DNA of 7,832 bases. It comes from an uncultured Garciella sp. (GTDB taxonomy: Bacteria; Bacillota; Clostridia; Eubacteriales; Garciellaceae). This document shows positions 1-6,334 of this stretch, in pieces. The notes beneath the pieces are model-generated. The model was not told where the DNA came from, searched no databases, and saw only the letters and a program-made list of their open reading frames with translations. The stretch is from positions 1 to 7,832 of the forward strand of contig USMD01000083.1 in the NCBI GenBank assembly GCA_900555725.1, in the 5' to 3' direction. Position numbers and translations under genes: made by a program. The stretch's first letter is position 1; every line of letters begins with the position of its first letter.

Positions 1-43
1 ACGCGTAAGATCGTCGGCAGCGTCAGATGTGTATAAGAGACAG
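1..43 (+). other. Nextera/Tn5 sequencing adapter (non-genomic contamination)
   Basis: Bases 25-43 are exactly the 19-bp Tn5 mosaic end used in Illumina Nextera libraries, and 11-24 are the preceding Nextera read-1 adapter part (TCGTCGGCAGCGTC). Bases 3-10 (GCGTAAGA) match the Nextera i5 index that I know as S517, and 1-2 (AC) match the last bases of the P5 oligo. This is untrimmed library adapter, not a transposon or host sequence. Genomic sequence begins at 44, so position 44 is a fragment or contig end and nothing about upstream neighbours can be inferred. Confidence 0.98.
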
Positions 44-169
44 TTATAAAGCTATCCTTGAATGAAGTCAATAATTAATCTGAATTTTTCTATCTTTCTG
101 AAAACCTTTCTTTAACGCTTATTTTATTTTTTGATTGAAGTGTATAATTTAGGGTAAAAAGGAAACAGA

Positions 170-201
170 TATACTATAATACTTATTAATGCACAAGGAG
201 G
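170..201 (+). promoter_or_regulatory. -10 region, weak PerR-box-like site and RBS of fprA
   Basis: A perfect TATAAT lies at 175-180, but no good -35 sits 16-18 bases upstream, so a second -10 (TATAAT at 143-148) is also possible. Overlapping it, 174-188 (CTATAATACTTATTA) matches the PerR consensus TTATAATNATTATAA at all but three specified positions. It is known that PerR represses flavodiiron genes in Clostridium acetobutylicum, which makes the site plausible, but AT-rich DNA gives such matches easily. A strong Shine-Dalgarno AAGGAGG at 195-201, seven bases before the ATG, fixes the start at 209. Confidence 0.3.
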
Positions 202-208
202 AAAAAAT

Positions 209-1402
209 ATGAGTTTTAAAGTAAATGAAACTGTAACATGGGTAGGAAAAATAGATTGGGAATTAACAAAGTTTCATGGTGAAGAGTATTCGATACATAA
301 GGGAACCTCTTATAACTCGTACCTTATACGAGATGAAAAGACCGTTTTAATAGATACTGTTTGGGCACCCTATGCAGAGGAATTTGTAGAAAATCTAAAA
401 AAAGAAATTGATTTAAATAACATTGATTATATTATCATTAATCATGGAGAAATTGATCATAGCGGATCTCTTCCTGAATTAATGAGAGAAATCCCTGATA
501 CCCCTATTTATTGTACACAAAATGCAATAAAATCCTTAAAGGGTCATTATCATCAAGATTGGAATTTTGTACCAGTAAAAACAGGGGATAAATTGAATAT
601 AGGTAGTAAGGAGTTTATCTTTATTGAAGCAAAAATGCTTCATTGGCCGGATACTATGTTTAGCTATCTTACTAAAGATAATATTTTATTTAGTAATGAT
701 GCCTTTGGACAACACTATGCCTCTGAATATATGTACAATGATTTGGTAGATCAAGCTGAACTTTATCAGGAAGCAATCAAATACTATGCAAATATTCTAA
801 CTCCCTATAGTAAAATGGTGGAAAATAAAATCAAAGAAGTTCTAGATATGAATGTACCTGTAAATATGATTTGTACAAGCCATGGAGTAATTTGGCGAGA
901 TAATCCACTGCAAATTGTAAATCAATATATGAAATGGGCAAAGGATTATCAAGAGAATCAAATAACCATTATTTATGACACCATGTGGAATAGTACTAGA
1001 AGAATGGCAGAAATCATTGGTAAAGGTATAAAGGATGTAAATCCAGATATTAATATTATAATACACAATTCAGCTAAGCGAGATAAAAATGATATTATTA
1101 CCGATGTCTTCCGATCAAAAGCCATCTTAGTAGGTTCCCCCACAATAAATGGTGGTATCCTTCACTCAGTTGCTGGTATATTAGAGGAAATGAGGGGACT
1201 TAGGTTTAAAAAGAAAAAAGCAGCAGCCTTTGGCAGCTATGGCTGGGGTGGTGAATCCGTAAAAATGATCACAGAAGGATTAGAAAAAGGTGGCTTTGAA
1301 ATCATGAATGATGGAATAAAAATCCTTTGGAGACCAGATAAAGAGGCTAAGGCTAAATGCTATGAATATGGAAAAGAAATCGGTAAGATGTTAATGGAAT
1401 AA
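209..1402 (+). CDS. fprA: FprA-family A-type flavodiiron protein (O2/NO reductase)
   Basis: This is a cytoplasmic flavodiiron protein of 397 residues, the usual length for the minimal two-domain form. The N-terminal metallo-beta-lactamase-like domain (about 1-250) has the complete di-iron ligand set: H79, E81, D83 and H84 in the NHGEIDHSG motif, H145 (MLHWPD), D164 (SNDAFG) and H225 (SHG). The C-terminal flavodoxin domain (about 251-397) has an FMN phosphate loop at 257-263 (DTMWNST) and an isoalloxazine-contacting loop around 341-350 (FGSYGWGGES). The family reduces O2 to water and/or NO to N2O in anaerobes. No rubredoxin or flavin reductase domain is fused, so electrons presumably come from separate rubredoxin-type donors. 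O2 versus NO preference cannot be read from the sequence. The gene is monocistronic as far as visible, with an AAGGAGG site seven bases before the ATG. Confidence 0.95.
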   Translation: MSFKVNETVTWVGKIDWELTKFHGEEYSIHKGTSYNSYLIRDEKTVLIDTVWAPYAEEFVENLKKEIDLNNIDYIIINHGEIDHSGSLPELMREIPDTPIYCTQNAIKSLKGHYHQDWNFVPVKTGDKLNIGSKEFIFIEAKMLHWPDTMFSYLTKDNILFSNDAFGQHYASEYMYNDLVDQAELYQEAIKYYANILTPYSKMVENKIKEVLDMNVPVNMICTSHGVIWRDNPLQIVNQYMKWAKDYQENQITIIYDTMWNSTRRMAEIIGKGIKDVNPDINIIIHNSAKRDKNDIITDVFRSKAILVGSPTINGGILHSVAGILEEMRGLRFKKKKAAAFGSYGWGGESVKMITEGLEKGGFEIMNDGIKILWRPDKEAKAKCYEYGKEIGKMLME

Positions 1403-1460
1403 TCGTAGCTTAATCCATTGGATAGGATATCCATCAATCCCCAAGCAGTCAATCAAGATC

Positions 1461-1504
1461 TTCTAAGCTTCAGATAGAGTAAAAACTCTATCTGAAGCTT
1501 AGAA
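1461..1504. repeat. Perfect 20-bp inverted repeat with AAAA loop
   Basis: The arm 1461-1480 is the exact reverse complement of 1485-1504, separated by AAAA; each arm contains AAGCTTCAGATAGAG or its complement. It would form a very stable RNA hairpin on either strand. It lies between the stop of fprA (1402) and the convergent broken lipoprotein gene (1586). Neither side has the T-tract of an intrinsic terminator, so it may be a dispersed palindromic repeat, a 3'-end stabiliser or a bidirectional pause/termination structure. The following bases (1505-1560) are less AT-rich than other spacers here and contain no ORF, so the element may extend further than the hairpin. Confidence 0.9.
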
Positions 1505-1585
1505 CTCTGTTTATACACTGGGAGAGTATCAAAGATGGGAGCGTTCGGATAAAACCTCTATGACCATATACAAAAAATTCCTTTA

Positions 1586-2035
1586 TTAATATTTCCCCAT
1601 AATGTCCTCTACAAAATTTTCTTCTCCAAAATAATCCCCTAGATCTTCTCCTAAATATCCTGCATTTAGAAAAAGAAAGGCTAGATCCTCTTTAGATTGA
1701 TTGTAATTTTTTGTATCCCCTTGCTCTAAATAATAACTTAACATCACTAAGATATTAGATATATCCTCTGCTAAGGTATTTACTTTTTCATAGATTTCTT
1801 CTTCATTTTCAGGAACTTCTATATTCTGAAATTTCTCTATCTCTGTAATAAATTCTTGACATGCAGATATCATTTTTTATCTTTTCTTCTTTTTTCATGT
1901 CCGATTCTTCTAACTTTCTAAAGTTCATAACCTGATCTATGGAAGCTTTATACATATTTTTTAATTGGTTATGAAAGGTATTCTCTTGTTTATTTATGCA
2001 TCCTACCAATAGAGAAGTACTAATAATTATATCAT
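1586..2035 (-). pseudogene. Frameshifted small lipoprotein gene, unknown family
   Basis: Read on the minus strand, an ATG at 2035-2033 is preceded by GGAGAG (2048-2043) at good spacing but meets TAA after two codons. One frame over, the sequence is open and encodes a hydrophobic stretch (IIISTSLLVGC) ending in a lipobox LVGC with the Cys codon at 2000-1998, then a charged helical segment down to about 1880. The frame then shifts back, and the last part (from about 1876 to 1586) is open for about 95 codons of acidic, helical sequence ending EDIMGKY. The two shifts compensate: 2035 and 1873 are in the same frame and the total is 150 codons. The second shift falls between two A6 runs (T6 at 1873-1878 and 1890-1895 on the plus strand); one base fewer there would fuse the pieces. 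The internal ATG at 1873 has no convincing Shine-Dalgarno. I do not recognise the family. An expressed C-terminal fragment or sequencing error remain alternatives. Confidence 0.62.
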
Positions 2036-2100
2036 AGATTGTCTCTCCATTTATATTTATAAAAAAGTAAATAATACTTTATTTTTTCTTAAAAAATAGA

Positions 2101-2156
2101 TATACTAAAAGATATAGTATTAATACCAGGTACTAACACTTAATAATAGACGGAGG
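2101..2156 (+). promoter_or_regulatory. Promoter and RBS region of the flavin oxidoreductase gene
   Basis: TATACT at 2101-2106 is a good -10, with only a weak -35 (TTTATT at 2078-2083) 17 bases upstream; TATAGT at 2113-2118 is an alternative -10. Either would place the transcription start just before or within the FapR-like palindrome at 2120-2136. GGAGG at 2152-2156 lies seven bases before the ATG at 2164 and decides that start. Confidence 0.45.
2120..2136. promoter_or_regulatory. Putative FapR operator
   Basis: The 17-mer TTAATACCAGGTACTAA is a palindrome around A2128 with one mismatched pair: the right half GGTACTAA would pair with TTAGTACC, and the left half is TTAATACC. It differs by one base from the form TTAGTACCNGGTACTAA that I recall for the malonyl-CoA-responsive fatty-acid repressor FapR of Bacillales and some Clostridia. 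Its place at or just downstream of the likely transcription start suits repression. The downstream gene belongs to the same structural family as the enoyl-ACP reductase FabK, which adds functional sense. FapR itself is not in the window. Confidence 0.6.
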
Positions 2157-2163
2157 TTTTTTT

Positions 2164-3249
2164 ATGAATTTACCTGAATTAAAAATAGGAAATTTGATTG
2201 CCAAAATCCCCATCGTACAAGGAGGAATGGGAGTAGGAATTTCCCTTTCTTCTTTAGCAGGAGCTGTTGCTGCTCAAGGTGGAATTGGAGTAATATCAGG
2301 AGTAGAAATTGGATTTAATGAACCCGATTATGATAAAAATAAAAGAAAGGCAAATATTAGAGCATTAAAACATCATATTCAAAAAGCAAAGGAAAAATGT
2401 AAGGAAGGAATTATAGGGGTTAATATTATGACTGCTTTAAATAATTTTGACGAAATGGTAAGAGAATCAGTAAATGCAAAGGTAGATATTATATTTGCTG
2501 GAGCTGGATTACCATTAAAGCTTCCTAAATACACAAAGGAAAGTGATACCAAGATTGCTCCTATTGTTTCCTCCGGTAGAACAGCTAGAGTTATCTGTAA
2601 AAGTTGGGATAGACATTATGGTGTACTTCCTGATGCCATTGTAGTAGAAGGACCAAAGGCTGGAGGCCATTTAGGCTTTTCCAAAGACACCTTAGATACC
2701 CCAGAGAATCAATTAAATAACTTATTATCTGATGTTTTAAATACTATAAAACCCTATGAAGCAAAATACAATAAAAAAATTCCTGTGATTGCAGGAGGAG
2801 GAGTTTTTGATGGAAAAGATATCGCGAATTTAATGAAAATAGGTGCATCTGGCATACAAATGGGAACTCGATTTGTGGCTACTTATGAATGCGATGCCTC
2901 CGAAGAATTTAAAAAAGCTTATATCAATGCGAATGAAGAGGACCTAGAAATCATCCAAAGTCCTGTAGGAATGATTGGTCGCGCCATTCGAAATCACTTT
3001 TTAGATGAAGTAAAATCCGGTTCTAAAAAACCCATCAAATGTTTTACCAATTGTTTAAAAACCTGTAATCCTGACAATGCTCCCTATTGTATCGCACAAG
3101 CCTTAATTAATGCTCAAAAAGGTAATATGGAATCAGGTTTTGCCTTTGCAGGAGTAAATGCCTATAGAATTAATAAAATCCAATCGGTAAAGGAACTTAT
3201 GACAGAGCTTGTGGAAGAAACAAAAAAGTATTTTTATTCTGAAAAATAA
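2164..3249 (+). CDS. FabK/nitronate monooxygenase-like FMN-dependent oxidoreductase
   Basis: This 361-residue protein is a TIM-barrel flavoenzyme of the 2-nitropropane dioxygenase / FabK superfamily. Visible motifs in order are VQGGMG (18-23), a GAGLP loop (113-117), EGPKAGGHLG (162-171) with the conserved H169 that is catalytic in this family, AGGGVFDG (210-217) and MGTRF (233-237), the last two forming the FMN phosphate site. It is longer than typical FabK (about 310-320) because of a C-terminal extension holding four cysteines at 293, 297, 301 and 309. Family members oxidise nitronates or reduce enoyl-ACP; automated annotation usually says nitronate monooxygenase, but that activity is not shown by sequence. 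The FapR-like operator in front suggests a lipid-related role, which is inference. It is transcribed alone and followed by an intrinsic terminator. Confidence 0.85.
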   Translation: MNLPELKIGNLIAKIPIVQGGMGVGISLSSLAGAVAAQGGIGVISGVEIGFNEPDYDKNKRKANIRALKHHIQKAKEKCKEGIIGVNIMTALNNFDEMVRESVNAKVDIIFAGAGLPLKLPKYTKESDTKIAPIVSSGRTARVICKSWDRHYGVLPDAIVVEGPKAGGHLGFSKDTLDTPENQLNNLLSDVLNTIKPYEAKYNKKIPVIAGGGVFDGKDIANLMKIGASGIQMGTRFVATYECDASEEFKKAYINANEEDLEIIQSPVGMIGRAIRNHFLDEVKSGSKKPIKCFTNCLKTCNPDNAPYCIAQALINAQKGNMESGFAFAGVNAYRINKIQSVKELMTELVEETKKYFYSEK

Positions 3250-3254
3250 TATGA

Positions 3255-3295
3255 TTGAAAAAGAGTCTACTAAATCCAGTAGGCTCTTTTTTCAA
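3255..3295 (+). terminator. Intrinsic terminator after the flavin oxidoreductase gene
   Basis: Stem GAGTCTACT (3263-3271) pairs with AGTAGGCTC (3278-3286) with one G-T wobble and a six-base loop, followed by T6 at 3287-3292. The A-run before the stem pairs with the T-run, extending the stem to 3255-3295. It starts six bases after the stop codon at 3249. Confidence 0.92.
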
Positions 3296-3313
3296 TTAAA
3301 TAAAGGTCATATA

Positions 3314-3341
3314 TAGAACCTTTCGCCTATATCTATATAAT
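3314..3341 (+). promoter_or_regulatory. Possible promoter of the YkvI-like gene
   Basis: TATAAT at 3336-3341 is a perfect -10; TAGAAC at 3314-3319 is a poor -35 at 16 bases. The preceding terminator ends at 3295, so the downstream gene needs its own promoter in 3296-3428. In the leader, AACGC (3371-3375) and GCGTT (3386-3390) form a small inverted repeat of unknown meaning. Confidence 0.3.
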
Positions 3342-3428
3342 ATCAAGTGATTCTTAGAAAAACTTATCTAAACGCATAAATGATAGCGTTCAAGCAAATT
3401 GATCATAAGATTTGAAAGGAGCTTCACC

Positions 3429-4493
3429 ATGAAATCTAATCGTATATCTTCCTATGATATTGCCTTTACCTATATTGGTGCCGTAATTGGAGCAGGCTTT
3501 GCGTCTGGTCAAGAAATCTTTCAATTTTTTACAGTCTTTGGTATTAAAGGATTGTTAGGCATTATCCTCTCTACGATTCTCTATATTTTGTTTGGCTATA
3601 TTATTATGGACTTGGGCTCTAGAATAAATTGTTCTTCTTACACAGACATGCTCCGTTTTTCCAGTGGAAAATACTTAAGTACTTTTATGGAGACCATTAT
3701 TAGCTTTTTTTTATTTACTTCCATGATTTCTATGTTTGCTGGAGGAGGGGCTTTGTTGAAACAACAATTTGGTATTTCAACCATATGGGGAAGTCTTTTG
3801 ATGACCATAGCTACCACAATCACAATATTATTAGGAATAAAAGGTATGATTCAGTCCATGAGCGCATTAGTACCTTTTTTATTGTTTTTCATTATCGGTA
3901 TTAGTATCCTATTTATCAGCTCTTTCCCCATTTTTCTTAACAACTTAGATATCAATCATTCTCCCAGCGGTCTTATTGGGAATTGGTTCCTGTCCGCTAT
4001 TTTATACTTCTCTTATAATATGGTTATTGCCATTGCTGTATTAGGACCTGTGGGGGGGGAAATAAAAAATAAAAATACTCTTCTAAAGGGAGCTGCTTTA
4101 GGAGGTCTTGCTCTAGGAATATGTTGTTTGTTGATTGATCTTTCTCTATGGGGAATTTCAAAGGAAGTAAGTACAATAGAGATGCCTATGCTCTACATTG
4201 CCGGTAAAATCTCCCCTATTATTCAATTCTTTTATATCATTGCCCTCTTTATTAGTATTTATACCACTGCTGTAGGGAGCTCCTTTGGTTTTATTCGTGG
4301 TGTTATGAATACTACAAGAGGAAAATCTAAATTTTTTATTATTAAAATTATGCTTTTAGCCTTTTTATTTAGTAATGTAGGATTTTCTAACTTAGTAAAA
4401 TATCTTTATCCTATTGAGGGCTATATGGGGATTATTTTATTAATGTGCCTACTTTGGGGAAGAATAAAATTACTGATAAAGCAAAAAAGATAG
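3429..4493 (+). CDS. ykvI: YkvI-family membrane protein, putative transporter
   Basis: The protein is a polytopic membrane protein of 354 residues with about ten hydrophobic segments (roughly 10-34, 41-61, 85-108, 118-138, 144-168, 186-207, 219-243, 262-284, 303-320, 331-350). The first segment carries GAVIGAGFASGQE (17-29), a glycine-rich break typical of YkvI-like proteins and reminiscent of the unwound first helix of LeuT-fold transporters. Substrate and direction are unknown. I chose the ATG at 3429 because AAAGGAG (3415-3421) lies seven bases before it; an in-frame TTG at 3399 would add ten residues but has no ribosome site. It stands alone between two terminators and its stop codon is inside the second. 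A run of eight G at 4052-4059 interrupts an otherwise AT-rich coding sequence (codons for V208-G-G-E). Confidence 0.85.
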   Translation: MKSNRISSYDIAFTYIGAVIGAGFASGQEIFQFFTVFGIKGLLGIILSTILYILFGYIIMDLGSRINCSSYTDMLRFSSGKYLSTFMETIISFFLFTSMISMFAGGGALLKQQFGISTIWGSLLMTIATTITILLGIKGMIQSMSALVPFLLFFIIGISILFISSFPIFLNNLDINHSPSGLIGNWFLSAILYFSYNMVIAIAVLGPVGGEIKNKNTLLKGAALGGLALGICCLLIDLSLWGISKEVSTIEMPMLYIAGKISPIIQFFYIIALFISIYTTAVGSSFGFIRGVMNTTRGKSKFFIIKIMLLAFLFSNVGFSNLVKYLYPIEGYMGIILLMCLLWGRIKLLIKQKR

Positions 4494-4516
4494 GTATTTA
4501 AATACCTATCTTTTTT
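4483..4516. terminator. Bidirectional terminator between ykvI and opuAC
   Basis: The 34 bases are a perfect palindrome: A6, then GATAGGTATTT, then its complement, then T6. The T-tract on each strand makes it a good terminator for both converging transcripts. The ykvI stop codon (4491-4493) is in the left arm and the opuAC stop (4519-4521) follows two bases after the right end, so the two genes share one very compact end. Confidence 0.93.
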
Positions 4517-4518
4517 CA

Positions 4519-5418
4519 TTATTTTATCTTCTCTACTCCAGCAGTCCATTTACTTACTAAATCTTGATTCTCATCTACCCACTCTCTTGCAGCTTCTTCT
4601 GGATCTACTCCATCATTAATCTTTACCATGATTTTTTCTATATCCTCTGATTTCCAATAAAAGTTGTCTAAAATTTGATAAGCTTCAGGCATATCTTCTT
4701 TTAATCCCTTACGTGTAATAGTATTGATATGTTCTGCTTCCCCAAAGGATCCCTTTGGATCTTCTAAATATTTTAGATCATATTTTTGGAACTTCCAATG
4801 GGGTGACCAGCCAGTTACTACAATTGGTTCTTTATCTTCAATGGCATCTCCTAATGCTTGTGTCATTGCAGCACTAGAACTTGTCTGCAGGGTATAATCC
4901 AATCCATAGTCTTTTATGGCCTTTTCAGCAGCTTGTACAACACCAGCACCAGCATCAATACCAGTGATTGTCTGATTTAACCCCTTTGCTTTCTTTAAAT
5001 CCTCTATAGAATTTATATCTTTCATATAAGTTGGAACAACTAATCCGATTTTTGCTTCTTCCAAATTTGGACCTAAATCATCGACATCATCTTTAAAATC
5101 TTCATAATAATCCGCATGGGTTGCAGGTAACCATGCACTTACAATTGCATCTGTATTACCAGTAGCTACTGCATTCCACATTGGTCCATTTTCTACCTGA
5201 GTAATTTCCACATCGTAACCCATATCTTCTAGTACAACTTTCATAACATTAGTAGAAGCAATTTCAGTATCCCAAGCAACATATGCTAGGTTAATGGATT
5301 TACCATCTGTTTGCGAATCGGCAGTTCCTTTTTCTCCTCCATTGCTACTACACCCTACTACTAATAAGGTTAAAATTGCAATAGCAACAATTCCAAGTTT
5401 TTTCCAATTATTTTTCAT
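4519..5418 (-). CDS. opuAC: Glycine betaine ABC transporter substrate-binding lipoprotein OpuAC
   Basis: This 299-residue protein is the extracellular, membrane-anchored binding protein of an OpuA-type betaine importer. It has a lipoprotein signal peptide (KK at 6-7, hydrophobic 8-22, lipobox VVGC with C23) and a Ser/Gly/Asp-rich linker to about 40, then the periplasmic-binding fold. Aromatic residues fit the betaine-caging Trp box of the family: W49, W96 in SAWLPATHADYY, and W204/W208 in TGWSPHW; which ones actually contact ligand is not decidable here. It is the last gene of the operon, 73 bases after opuAB. Start choice: an ATG at 5443-5445 would add nine residues, but the only Shine-Dalgarno (AAGGAGG, plus-strand 5431-5437) lies inside that extension; the ATG at 5418 puts the charged n-region right at the N-terminus. 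The ligand could be another quaternary ammonium compound such as proline betaine. Confidence 0.93.
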   Translation of the reverse strand: MKNNWKKLGIVAIAILTLLVVGCSSNGGEKGTADSQTDGKSINLAYVAWDTEIASTNVMKVVLEDMGYDVEITQVENGPMWNAVATGNTDAIVSAWLPATHADYYEDFKDDVDDLGPNLEEAKIGLVVPTYMKDINSIEDLKKAKGLNQTITGIDAGAGVVQAAEKAIKDYGLDYTLQTSSSAAMTQALGDAIEDKEPIVVTGWSPHWKFQKYDLKYLEDPKGSFGEAEHINTITRKGLKEDMPEAYQILDNFYWKSEDIEKIMVKINDGVDPEEAAREWVDENQDLVSKWTAGVEKIK

Positions 5419-5430
5419 AAAACTCTTATC

Positions 5431-5437
5431 CCTCCTT
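5431..5437 (-). promoter_or_regulatory. RBS deciding the opuAC start
   Basis: AAGGAGG on the minus strand lies 12 bases before the ATG at 5418. The spacing is long, but no other in-frame start fits better, and the upstream ATG at 5445 has no ribosome site. Confidence 0.75.
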
Positions 5438-5491
5438 ATTTCCATATAATTTTTATGTAATAATTTCTCTATAGCAAATTACTTCACATCC

Positions 5492-6334
5492 CTAAAAATT
5501 TCTTTTATTTACTGCTTGGATTAAACGATCTAATATAATAGCTAATATTACAATAGATAACCCAGCAGCAAATCCTTGCCCTGCATTATTTCTAGTAATA
5601 GCTCTATAAACTTCTGTTCCTAATCCTTCAGCACCAATCATAGATGCAATAACAACCATAGAAAGTGCTAACATAATGGTTTGGTTTATTCCTTGCATAA
5701 TGGTTAATTTAGCTAATGGAAGTTGTACCTTAAATAATTTTTGACTTCCAGTTGAACCAAAAGAATCTGCTGCTTCTATTAATTCTGTAGGGACCTGTCG
5801 AATCCCTAGATTTGTCAATCTTACCACTGGTGGCATTGCAAATATTACAGATGCAATAATACCAGGTACCATACCTATACCAAAGAAAGAAACTGCTGGT
5901 ATTAAATATACAAAGGCAGGCATGGTCTGCATAAGGTCTAGTATTGGTGTTATTATTTCCCTTACAGTGTTATTTCTAGACATCCAAATTCCAAGGGGGA
6001 TCCCAATTATAATAGCTATAATACTAGATGTTAAAATTAAAGATAGGGTAAGCATTGTGTGTTCCCAATAATCTAAATTCCATATTAATAATAACCCCAA
6101 TAAAACAAATATAGGCAATCCCCATATCTTTTTGGTTAAATAGATACTTAGTCCTACTAAAATAGAAATAAAAACAATGGGAGAAATAGCAATCAAAACA
6201 TTACTTAAAAGACTTACAAAGCTATCTAAAAAATTATTAATAGGATCAAAAAACCATTGAGCATTGTCTCTTAACCATTCTACAAGAACATCAATCCAGT
6301 TAACTAGGGGTATTTGGGGTATGTTTGTCATCAT
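5492..6334 (-). CDS. opuAB: Glycine betaine ABC transporter permease OpuAB
   Basis: The 280-residue inner-membrane permease of the OpuA-type importer. Residues 1-40 are amphipathic and Trp-rich, followed by hydrophobic segments at roughly 41-67, 72-86, 94-118, 130-153, 156-172, 212-233 and 255-270. The family hallmark MQTMPAFVYLIPAV (135-148) and the EAA coupling loop (about E184-LIEAADSFG through LPLAKL 205-210) that docks on the ATPase are intact. Length matches Bacillus OpuAB (about 280). Two adjacent ATGs (6334 and 6331) share the site GAGGTG (plus-strand 6339-6344), and either may be used. The gene overlaps the 3' end of opuAA by 35 bases, indicating translational coupling. Confidence 0.95.
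   Translation of the reverse strand: MMTNIPQIPLVNWIDVLVEWLRDNAQWFFDPINNFLDSFVSLLSNVLIAISPIVFISILVGLSIYLTKKIWGLPIFVLLGLLLIWNLDYWEHTMLTLSLILTSSIIAIIIGIPLGIWMSRNNTVREIITPILDLMQTMPAFVYLIPAVSFFGIGMVPGIIASVIFAMPPVVRLTNLGIRQVPTELIEAADSFGSTGSQKLFKVQLPLAKLTIMQGINQTIMLALSMVVIASMIGAEGLGTEVYRAITRNNAGQGFAAGLSIVILAIILDRLIQAVNKRNF

Noticed and set aside
25..43. Tn5 transposon end as evidence of a mobile element
   Set aside because: The mosaic end is fused to the synthetic Nextera adapter and index, so it comes from library preparation.
842..1066. Open frame on the minus strand inside fprA
   Set aside because: It lies wholly antisense to a well-supported gene, has no ribosome site and an implausible composition; it mirrors AT-rich codons of fprA.
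1873..1895. Programmed -1 ribosomal frameshift at the A6 run of the lipoprotein gene
   Set aside because: A -1 slip on A-AAA-AAT would lead straight into TGA; the needed change is +1, so a slippery -1 signal does not explain the reading frames.
3381..3394. Sequence resembling a CcpA cre site (TGATAGCGTTCAAG) before the YkvI-like gene
   Set aside because: It misses the conserved final CA of the consensus, so the palindrome is incomplete; not better than chance in this context.
3399..3428. TTG start giving the YkvI-like protein ten extra residues
   Set aside because: No Shine-Dalgarno precedes it, and AAAGGAG at 3415-3421 is placed for the ATG at 3429.
3638..3823. Open frame on the minus strand inside the YkvI-like gene
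   Set aside because: Antisense shadow of a conserved membrane protein with no independent start signals.
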